Below, piece after piece: positions 11,191 to 20,740 of a stretch of 64,000 nt of DNA (positions are counted from its first letter, which is position 1; each line of letters begins with the position of its first letter). The stretch is from Hemileia vastatrix (Eukaryota > Basidiomycota > Pucciniomycetes > Pucciniales > Zaghouaniaceae): the NCBI GenBank assembly GCA_030280995.1, contig JASXTE010000002.1, forward strand, positions 36,267,183-36,331,182, given 5' to 3'. Below the pieces are notes generated by a model. It was not told the origin of the DNA and made no database searches. It worked only from the letters and a program-made list of their open reading frames with translations. The position numbers and the translations under genes were made by a program.

Positions 11191-11614
11191 AAAAGGTTAA
11201 TTTTACCTATAAATTTTAAAAAAACCACTTACAAAAAAAACAAAACAAAAACAAAAACCCAAAAAACTAAAAAACCAAAAAAAAAAAAATTAGCAAAAAA
11301 TCAAGTAAAAAAGATAAAATGACTTACCTGGAGAGATGAGTTGAGAAAAAAAAAATATAACTGAAATTGTTTGAGTGATGTAGGAAGAGAGGAGAAAACA
11401 GATATGAGTGAAGAAAAAAAGAGAGTTACTGAAAAAATATGCGTTTGCTGAAAATATGTGATTTCATGTTGAGTTGATGAAAGAAAACACAGAGAGATAA
11501 AAAAAATAATACTTTAACAGCAAATTCAAAAACCAAAATAATATGCAAAAAAATTTACCAATCTCAGTGAATAACACATGCAAATTGATCATTTGAAGAG
11601 AATGAAAAAAAAAA

Positions 11615-12807
11615 TTAAAATTGCGTTGAAAAATGTTGGAGTGTTATTGGAAGAATTTTTGCCCTTATACTAGTTGATTGAGAAATAAAAGTGTTGGATA
11701 TAGTTGGAGGTGAATCAACTTCTTCATCTTCATACAGCTCTAACCATTGATCTTTGAGGTAAGCAAGTAGGTTATGAAGTATAGTGCAACACAGAATCCA
11801 GTTGATCACCGCCTCCATTTCAGATTTATTTCTAAGAGGACTTCTTAATTCCCTTAAACTAGAAAAATGACCTTTCAAGATTCCAATAGAATGTTCAATA
11901 CAGACTCTTGACTTTGCCAAATGATTGTTGAACTTGGCATTTTGACTGTCTTCTGAAGCTGCTCCCCGAAAAGCAGGAAGTACATACTTTCCATTCACAT
12001 AAGCAGAATTTGCAAGAAGATACTGATCATCATCAAAGAATTTTTCAGGTTCATTTGAAATTTGCATTATTTGGAAGATGTAGGAGTCATGACATGAGCC
12101 AGGATAGCCAGCAAAGAATGATATAAATTTTTTGTTTAAGTCACATATAAGCTGAACGTTAATTGAATATCTATAAAGAAGATATATTTGTTTGTGTTAG
12201 TTTCAAAGAGAATGAAAGGAGTTAAAAATAATCTACTTCTTTTTATGGTCAAAGTAATTGTTTCCACCTTGAGAAGGTTTCTGGCTCAAAGGAATAGTAG
12301 TACCGTCAACAAAACCAATACATCCTGGGAAGCCCTCTGCTTGCATAACCTGAGATGATTCAAGTCGCTCTTCTTTTGTTGGCCAGGTGAGAAGTTGAGA
12401 TTCCACGGAGTTGATGGCAGTGATACATTGTTTGGTATAAGTGTTAACTGAACCATACCGTAAATCAAAGACATTTTCTAAACATTTCAAAGCGGCTCCA
12501 TTACCATTTGAACCCAAACAACATAGTGTGATGGCCAATTGAATTGAAGGATGTCATTGTTTTTTTGAGAATTATTGTGAAATATGGGATGATCCTGAAT
12601 AAGCTCAAGAAATTTAAGGAAACATTCCTGAGAAGTCCTGAACAGCTGCCTAAAACTAGGTGTAGATAGTTTAAGAAGTGTTTGGATGGTGTACTTGGGG
12701 GTATGAAGTACTTGAGGCTTTCTGGGAAGAAGGTAACTTTTTGGGGCCATTTTTGATAAAAAGACAAAAGCTTCTTCTAGATCAGAATCAGAATTGCAAT
12801 CAGAGTC
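11615..12807 (-). pseudogene. PIF/Harbinger DDE transposase, copy 1 (main part)
   Basis: The gene starts at ATG 27780, enters the Ty3 nest at 27704 and resumes here at 12807. Exon 1 ends at 12237, the intron is 12171-12236, and exon 2 runs from 12170 to 11615. The conserved blocks are GFVDGTTIPL (first Asp), FFAGYPGSCHDSY, LLANSAY and RVCIEHSIGILKGHFSSLRE (Glu). The second catalytic Asp, present as LLADSAY in copy 2, is Asn here (codon 12008-12010). A one-base loss near 12555 shifts the frame relative to copy 2. It is dead three ways: frameshift, loss of the catalytic Asp, and interruption by the Ty3 element. Confidence 0.85.
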
Positions 12808-13986
12808 TGTCAGCCTAAATATCCTTAGGACTGAGTATTTCTTATGCTTAAAATAAGATAAACTTAAGTAAATTAAGCTTATATCTTAAAAATAAGGTTA
12901 AAATAATAATATATATTATTTTATTATATATATATATATAATTATTACTCTATTATATAACTTATAATAGTTTAAATAGCTTATCCATGGCCTAATATTA
13001 CTTATTAAGGTGTTAATGGAGTCATAATATACTTGTCTTAAGTGATATGAAGTAATTATTGACATACATAAGCTTATATGTATACATAAATCTCATATTC
13101 AGTGAAATATACAGTATATTATGTATATTTAGGTGTATAAGTGGGTTTTAGCCCCTTAATAGCCTATAACCTTTGTTTTTCTGCTTATTTTAGGTCATAT
13201 GGACAAAATCAGTGGACTCACAACGCCTACAGAAGCATAGAAACCTATATCAGGCGCATACACCCAGTTTGGACAACTAAAATTACTTCCTTGGATGGTT
13301 ATTCACGGATTTATGGGTTGGAAGGATATTTCTAGGTTAATGTGGATGCTTGGGGATGTTATTGGGGGCTTGGACATTTTCTTTGTTTCCTTTATATGCT
13401 TTTAGTTTCATTAAATCTCTTTTTGATTGTTTATTTTACCTGTTTCTTTATGGTATCCGCTTTTATCTGGCTTTTCTATTTATGGTATGGATCTGTGTTA
13501 TTATTAATAGTGATGGAGGGTCCTTACTGGAGGTCTGGGTGTTGAAACTGCTTGAAATGGACGCCATGGGGAGGTGATGGGCCCTCACAGTGCTGTAATT
13601 GCCGGGGATAGCAGTGACATCATCTGGATTGAAGGTCTGTGCACTCTAGTGGATTTGGGTATAAGTAAGGAGGGATTTTGACGGTTATTTATCATCATTA
13701 AATTACTACAACTCCAATAAACACTACTATACAATTATTAACATTTAGAAATATATTATAAAGCCACTATAAATTGATATTATCTTTATATAAGCTATAA
13801 CTATATTTTATTCATCTATTTTCCACCACTAGCATGCATTTAAATCCAAGTATTGTGAGTTTTATTTGAGTATAACTATTTTATTAGTCTTCCCCTGAGG
13901 TTTAATCACTAAATCATTTATTAATAAGTAGTAGGACCATAAATAAACACTGTTATATCATACTTATATACTAGACTATACTGACA
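12808..13986 (+). repeat. 5' LTR, family A
   Basis: It starts TGTCAGCCTAAATATCC and ends ACTATACTGACA. An AT-rich stretch with (TA)n lies at about 12900-12960. Near the 3' third, GGTATAAGTAAGGAGGG (about 13659) is a candidate TATA/transcription-start region. The primer-binding-like TGGGGGTCTTTCC (13989-14001) follows two bases after the LTR. Confidence 0.92.
13141..13560 (+). pseudogene. ORF inside family A LTR (broken in this copy)
   Basis: One frame reads a polar half (NQWTHNAYRSIETYIRRIH) followed by a strongly hydrophobic half (LFLIVYFTCFFMVSAFIWLF) and ends MEGPYWRSGC. The frame lacks an ATG at its beginning; the first internal ATG is just before the hydrophobic part. In the nested element both LTRs keep all 134 codons open (19130-19534 and 23983-24387). 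Here a TAG interrupts it at about 13334, and the 3' LTR has a frameshift. It may be a chance ORF or a small membrane peptide. Confidence 0.25.
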
Positions 13987-14496
13987 ATTGGGGGTCTTTC
14001 CTTATATTTTACTTATTATTTAGTATAAGCCTTGGGACGTGATTTTTACCTTAGTACAGCTCAAAATAACCAAATATTTGGGTCTGATGCATATTAGTGG
14101 GTCATCATAACTCAGTGATTGCGGAAAAGAACCCTTAAAATAATTGTACCAATTTTTTATCATAAAAATTAGATATTTACAGTAGTAACTGTACCCAATA
14201 TAAACCCAATTTCACTTGGTATTTGGCCACCAATATAACACCCAATCAAATTGGTATTTGGTTAAAGCTTGGTAAGCTACTTATCCACCCTCATAGAGGT
14301 CTAGTTAAACTTATTATTGTATTTTTAACAGATTTTTTTGAATTTTTCTTATAATTTATTTAAATAAATAAAGATATAAATTCAGGGTAAGCTCCATTGC
14401 TTTTTTATTAGTGATATAATTGCTAATATCTTTTGTCTACTAATTCCATAGAGTTTTTTCCTTTTGTAGACGTAAAATATTGTCATTCTTAACAAT

Positions 14497-17232
14497 ATGA
14501 GTGCTCCCCAGGACAGTGTAAGTGAAAAGCCTGCTTATAATACCAGGTCTAAAGCTAACAAAAACTTTCCAGGACATCACCATGGAGGGTCAACAATACC
14601 CCCAGCCAGAAAGCATGAGTATAGAGGAAAAGGAGGCCCTCTTAAATAAGACAACTATAAAAAAGACGTCTCCTCCTCTTCAGGATCAACTGTCCCACCT
14701 GGTCAAACAGGTTCTGAAGTTGGAGGAATCAAAATCACTCATGTTCAAAGAAGTAGATCAGTTGCAAAACAATTGCAAGGTAGGGTTTCAGCAGATGAAT
14801 CAGGCATTGGCAGAGTTAAAGGGAGGCCAGCCCAGTCAGTAAAATCAGAAACCCCCTATCCAAGGCGGGTCAACTCACTCCCAGGAGAAAATCCTGGTAG
14901 ACAAATGGAAATGGGACTGGTTTCATCAACAGTGGACAAGCCACAGTTGCAACAGGGATCTACCACCTCATCTGACTTCCTCAGCTCACCCTTACAAAGG
15001 AAAAAAGCGCCAAAAATCAGGACTAGAAACCATCCCATGGTAAGTAGATTACCCTCTCAGATTGAACATAATACTGATAATTACAATATAGATAATTCTA
15101 TTGATGTTAAATCTGTGCAAAAAATAGAGGAGGATTTAAGAAATTTAGGTTTTAGAGTAGATACACCTGACTTGTCTTTTGTCCACAATAACAGTACTAT
15201 TTAAAATGATAATACAGTTAACCCTCAGTTGCAACCACCTACTAGTGAGATGAGAATTTCACAGGAGAGTGAGAGAATTGAAAAGGAAGACATTGAATAT
15301 TTTAACAATAATCCAACTGTCCATAGAATTGTTTCAGCATTGTGGAATAGAATGATTGATTGTGAGGAACAGACAGTTAAGCTCACTAGTGATACAATTT
15401 CATCCTTGACATTAAACATTTCTCAATTAGCAACACGTAATAAAGAATTAGAGAAAGAACATTTGTCTCTAACTCTTAAATATGATTCATTGAGTAATAA
15501 ATATAATGATCTTTCAAACAAATTCTGTGAGTTAGAAAAATTATATGAAACACATTTATTAAAAACTGAATCAAGAACAAAGTTATCTTTTGCCCAGACA
15601 AATCAAAGTGTCTCTGAGTTGCTACAAAGATTAACTAAAGTTGAGATTGAAACTGCCAATCTACTAATGAACCAGGATAATCATAAGTATAATCAATATA
15701 ATAATAATCCTTTCATTGGAAAAAGTGAATCTCATTCCTTCCCTATACCACCACAATTAAAACCATCTGGTGGTAGTGTCAAATCTGAGAATGTAAGTCA
15801 CAAATCCGTGCAGGAGGAAATACAAGACCATTTATCAAAAGTGAATGAGTTGTTGAATTTACCTAAGATTAGTGAGATAAAATCCAATCAGAAAAACTGG
15901 CCTAAGATAGATCAGTACCCAACTTATGATGGGGAAGCCAGCTCTGATTGGCAACATTTTATTCAAAGAATTGACAACTTGAAATTCTCATATAAGTTAC
16001 CAGATGAAGAAATAACATCAAAAATAATTTCTTTATTTAAGGATGTTGCTTTATTATGGTTTGAAGCTGTCTTGAGTGAGGGTAAAGATTACTCTTGGGC
16101 TGAATGGAAACAACTTATTGAAAAACAATTTGGAGGTTCTAAATTCAGGCTTACTCAGCAGAGACTTTATGAGAAGACTAGGTATAATCCGTTGAATGGT
16201 GACAAACCTATGGTATTTTTAATGAATTTAAACAAAATATTAAAAGCCATTGAGCCTCATATGGATTTTAACTTATGGAAAGATAAGATAATATATAAAT
16301 TACCTATATCTGTCAGAGACATTGTTGTAGCTAGAACTTTAAATGTTACTGAATATTCTGACTTTATTAATATTTGCAATGAAATATTATTAAACCATAA
16401 GTATGAATCAAGGTATTCCACTTATAAACAAAATGTTTAACCTGTAAAAACTCAGAATTCAAAAACACTTCAGGAGAAGCAGAAAAAACCTACTGCACCT
16501 GTAGTACCTAAAAAGTATGATACAAATACTTGTTATAAGTGTAACAAACCTTGGGTCAAGGGTCACAAATGTGAGAAAAACATAAATATTGTTGAAAATA
16601 AACGTGAATCTGAAACTGAAACTGAAAAAAGTAAAGAATCAAGTGATTATGACAGCAATATCTCATATAGTGATGAAAATGAAGTCTGTATGTTGGAAGA
16701 TGATTTGTCCATCTTTGAAAATCCAATATTAAATATGGACTCAAATGAATCTTTAATGAATTTTGAGGATGCTGAAATCATTAAGGATATACAAGCTGAT
16801 AACTTTAGATTGACACCTATCATGGTTCCAGCTATCATTTCTGGTGAAAATGTTTATATAGTACTGGACACAGGAGCTGCTGGTTCTGTTGTTTCCACTA
16901 ATACATTACACAAAATTGATAGTGAATATAAGTCTAAGCTTGAGCCACTTCAAAGTAAAAATTGGAGAGGTTTTGGATCAGTGCTACACCCCATCAGTAA
17001 ATACAAAGCTGCTGTTTTCTTTAAACACCAACATGGTTATGTAAGGGTAACTTGTGACTTTGTGGTAATGGATAATACTAACTTTAGTAACTGTTTTATC
17101 ATTGGAAATGATATTCTGACTAAATTTGGTGTGAAATTAGACCCTTCTAATAAAAATTTTACAATTGGCATGAATGGTAAAAGCAAATTTAAAATAAATT
17201 ATTTAACACAGTCTTACACATTGAGTCAGTAA
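14497..17232 (+). pseudogene. Gag-protease frame, family A host element
   Basis: A single frame from ATG 14497 covers a basic N-terminus and a Leu-rich coiled coil (about 15380-15560). Next come the Ty3 gag core (WPKIDQYPTYDGEASSDWQH, with YEKTRYNPLNGDKP further on) and a zinc knuckle, C-Y-K-C...G-H-K-C, at 16531-16572. An aspartic protease with LDTGAAGSVVS at about 16864 follows, ending at a TAA at 17230. Stops at 15202-15204 (TAC to TAA relative to the nested copy) and 16438-16440 (GAA to TAA) break it. The RT follows in a different frame. Confidence 0.88.
14582..14842 (+). CDS. Overprinted coiled-coil ORF in +1 frame of gag, family A host copy
   Basis: It starts at an ATG in the context CACCATGG and is the first ATG after the gag start. 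It reads MEGQQYPQPESMSIEEKEAL and then LQDQLSHLVKQVLKLEESKS, a convincing coiled coil. It ends at a TAA at 14840. The same frame continues past that stop to KWKWDWFHQQW (about 14905), as in the nested copy, where it is uninterrupted. The ORF lies wholly inside gag. It is probably reached by leaky scanning past the gag ATG, which is inference. Confidence 0.5.
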   Translation: MEGQQYPQPESMSIEEKEALLNKTTIKKTSPPLQDQLSHLVKQVLKLEESKSLMFKEVDQLQNNCKVGFQQMNQALAELKGGQPSQ

Positions 17233-18688
17233 CAAATTCCCCGTGTAAAGGAAGAGAATCCAATGAGATGGAACTTCTGGAATCAGAAATTTCAAAAGCA
17301 TCATTTGGCACTCAGATAAGTAAAGCTGAGAAAGATAATATTTTGGAATTAATTAAAACATTTCCAATGGCTTTTGCACATGATACAAATGAACTTGGCC
17401 TTGTAAAAAATCATGAAATGAAGATTATTTTAACCTGTGATATGGATAATATTCCTGCTAGTCTTAAAAAGTAACCATACCCCGCTTCACCAATGAAGAG
17501 GAAAGACATAGAGGATAATATTAAGATGTTATTAAAAATGAAAATTCTTGAGAAGGTTGAAACTACACCAAAATATTGTGTAATATCACCAGTGCTAATT
17601 TCTTATGAACAAGATAAAGCAAGACTGTGCGGTGATTATAGAGCATTAAATACATTTACAGTAGATGATATTTATCCCTTGCCAAGGATTGCCTCTATAC
17701 ATGCTACCCTTAAAGGTGCTAAATATATAAGTTGCCTAGATGGAAATAAAGGGTACCATCAAATTCCTGTTGAAAATAATTCACAGAACTTTTTGTTGAT
17801 AACAACACACATGGGAATTTATAAGTATGTCAGAATGCCATTTGGACCAAAAAATGCTCTATCAGTATTTCAGAAGTTAATGGATATAACATTCCATAAT
17901 GAAATGATTGAGGGATGGTTAATGGTATACATTGATGACATCATAGTGTTCTCAAAAACTTATGATGAACACTTAATCCATTTAAGGAAAGTATTTCAAA
18001 AAATGGATTAAATAAAAATGACCCTTGCATTGAAAAAATGTAAATTTGGGTTTGAATCTTTAAAAGTGCTTGGTCATATTGTATCTGGCTTACAAATATG
18101 TGTAGACCAAAACAAAGTGGCTGCAATAAAGAATATTGGCATTCCTCAAAATGTAAAGGATGTACAATCTTTTCTTGCAATGTGTGGTTATTATAGACAA
18201 TATATAAAAAACTACCAATTATTTGCTTTACCATTGACCACACTGATAAAGAAAGCAGAAGCTTTCATTTGGAATAATGAAAGACAACATGCTTTTGATA
18301 AGTTTAAAGAATGTTTAATGACAGCTCCTATCTTGGGTTTACCAGATTTCCAATTACCTTTTGTATTATATACAGATGCAAGTTTTATTGGTCTGGGTGC
18401 TGCTTTGCATCAAAAACAACTTATTGAAGGAAAAATGTCAGAAGTAGTAATCTGCTATATTTCACGTACTCTGAGAAGTGGTGAATTGAAATATGGTGCT
18501 ACTCAACTTGAATGTTTGGCAGTAGTATGGGCTCTTGAGAAGCTACATTATTACCTTGAAGACCAAAAATTTGAGTTAATAACTGACTGTAGTGCAGTTA
18601 AGTCACTCTTAAACATGAAAACTCCTAATAGACACATGTTTAGATGGAAATTAGCTGTACAAGAATACAGAGGCCGGATGACTATTAC
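17193..18688 (+). pseudogene. Reverse transcriptase and RNase H, family A host element
   Basis: This frame is -1 relative to gag-protease and is open from 17193, overlapping the end of protease by about 40 bp. RT blocks include ARLCGDYRALN, SCLDGNKGYHQIPV, YVRMPFGPKNA and the catalytic VYIDDIIVFS (about 17925). RNase H shows LYTDASFIGLGAAL, ECLAVVWALEKL and LITDCSAVKSLL. Stops at 17472 and 18009 interrupt it. At 18688 it is cut by the nested element within EYRGRMTIT and resumes at 24724 with HRAGTFHSNVDLLSR, exactly the expected junction. Confidence 0.9.
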
Positions 18689-19865
18689 TGTCAGTACAGT
18701 CTAGTATATAAGTATGATATAATAGTGTTATTTTATGGTCCTACTACTTATTAATAAATGATTTAGTGATTAAACCTCAGGGGAAGATTAATAGAATAGT
18801 TATACTCAAATAAAACTCACAATACTTGGATTTAAATGCGTGCTAGTGGTGGAAAATAGAAGAATAAAATATAGTTATAGCTTTTATAAAGATAATATCA
18901 ATTTATAAGGGCTTTATAATATATTTCTGAATGTTAATAATTGTAGTGTAATGTTTGTTTGAAGTGTAGTAATTGAATGATGATAATAAACCGTCAAAAT
19001 CCCTCCTTACTTATACCCAAATCCACTGGAGTGCACAGACCTTCAATCCAGATGATGTCACTGCTATCCCCGGCAATTACAGCACTGTGAGGGCCCATCA
19101 CCTCCCCATGGCGTCCACTTAAAGCAGTTTCAACACCCAGACCTCCAGTAAGGACCCTCCATCACTATTAATAATAACACAGAGTCATACCATAAATAGA
19201 AAAGCCAGATAAAAGCGGATACCATAAAGAAACAGGTAAAATAAATGATCAAAAAGAGATTTAATGAAACTAAAAGCATATAAAGGAAACAAATAAAATG
19301 TCCAAGCCCCCAATAACATCCCCAAGCATCCACATTAACCCAAAAACATCTTTCCAACCCATAAATCCGTGAATAACCATCCAAGGAAGTAATTTTAGTT
19401 GTCCAAACTGGGTGTATGCGCCTGATATAGGTGTCTATGCTTCTGTAGGCGTTGTGAGTCCACTGATTTCGTCCATATGACCTAAAACAAGCAGAAAAAC
19501 AAAGGTTATAGGCTATTAAGGGGCTAAAACCCACTTATATACCTAAATATACATAATATACTACATATTTCACTGAATATGAGATTTATGTATACATATA
19601 AGCTTATGTATGTCAATAATTACTTCATATCACTTAAGATAAGTATATTATGACTCCATTAACACCTTAATAAGTATTATTAGGCCATGGATAAGCTATT
19701 TAAACTATTATAAATTATATAATAGAATAATAATGATATATATATATAATAAAATAATATATATTATTATTTTAACCTTATTTTTAAGATATAAGCTTAA
19801 TCTAGTTAAGGTTATCTTATTTTAAGCATAAGAAATACTCAGTCCTAAGGATATTTAGGCTGACA
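18689..19865 (-). repeat. 3' LTR of nested element
   Basis: On the plus strand it runs TGTCAGTACAG to GGCTGACA. It is preceded in the element by the polypurine tract, seen here as CTCCCTCACCCC at 19866-19877. It contains the full-length 134-codon LTR ORF on the minus strand (19130-19534). Confidence 0.92.
19130..19534 (-). CDS. 134-codon ORF inside nested LTR
   Basis: Open from GTG 19534, with no ATG at the start. There is a polar first half with WTHNAYRSIDTYIRRIHPVW and a second half dominated by Leu, Phe and Ile that could form one or two membrane segments (about residues 78-125). An identical-length frame is in the partner LTR at 23983-24387. A splice-acceptor-like TTATTTTAG or equivalent lies just inside its start in the family. 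I do not recognise the protein, and LTR-pair identity makes conservation weak evidence. Confidence 0.25.
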   Translation of the reverse strand: MGFSPLIAYNLCFSACFRSYGRNQWTHNAYRSIDTYIRRIHPVWTTKITSLDGYSRIYGLERCFWVNVDAWGCYWGLGHFICFLYMLLVSLNLFLIIYFTCFFMVSAFIWLFYLWYDSVLLLIVMEGPYWRSGC

Positions 19866-19980
19866 CTCCCTCACCCCAAAAAAAACAATAAAAAAAATGT
19901 TAAGACATTTTAATTAATCTTAAGGAATGAAATAATAATAAAAAATTAATTTTTATAATACATATACTGAATGAACAGTA

Positions 19981-20740
19981 TTATTTAGATTTAAATTTTT
20001 TCAAGAGATTTTTAAGATCAGAGATTTCATTTTCTGGAATCCACTGGTCATATTCACTTGATTTATTTTTAAATCTTAGTAGATACTCAACTCCCTTTTC
20101 TTTTGTAAGGTGTCTCTTTTTAAGTATCTTTTCAATTTCTGCTTTTTCCACTATTTCTTCAGGTTGCTGTTTATGCCTTCCTGATCTTCTTGGAAAGAGA
20201 GCAGTATCATTAGAATGGTATGGTTTTATAAGAGAAATAGGAAATACTGGATGTTTTCTATCATATGGTGCATATAGAATAACCTCAACAGCATTATTAC
20301 CAACCATCTTTTTAACTACAAATGGTCCAATGAATGGATCCTTCAATTTAACATTACCATTTAAATTGAAATGTAGTGTTGAAATAAGGACTTCATCACC
20401 CTCTTTGAACATTTGTTCTTTATGGGCTTTATCCCATCTTTTCTTTTCATACTCAAAAGCCTTATTTATACATTCTTGAGCATGTTTTCTGCATAATTCC
20501 TGCATCTGAAGAAAAGATTTAGTACCTGGATGAATATCCAATCTAGGTAACTTATTAAGAGTTTTAGCAGGGGTATTAGGTACATAACCCAACCATAACT
20601 CAAATGGCTTTTTGCCAGTGACAGAATGTACTGTACTATTATATGCAAATTCTAAACCTGGGATAAGGGTTACCCAATCATGCGTGAATTTGTCATTGTC
20701 TTTAAAATTAAGACCAAAAGCACAGTATCTTCTTATATAT
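19981..20740 (-). pseudogene. Integrase C-terminus and chromodomain of nested element
   Basis: The readable frame begins at the deletion junction with RRYCAFGLNFKDNDKFTHDW and continues through FAYNSTVHSVTGKKPFELWL and HPVFPISLIKPYHSND. It ends with an uninterrupted chromodomain (KGVEYLLRFKNKSSEYDQW) at the stop at 19981. It lacks the zinc domain and the catalytic core, so it cannot integrate DNA. Compared with the host copy it keeps Glu where the host has a stop (LTKEKGVEY). Confidence 0.85.

Noticed and set aside
10161..11228. Several minus-strand ORFs rich in Ser, Pro, His or Leu
   Set aside because: They are translations of the GATGAT minisatellite and the G-rich arm; composition follows the repeat and frames interchange.
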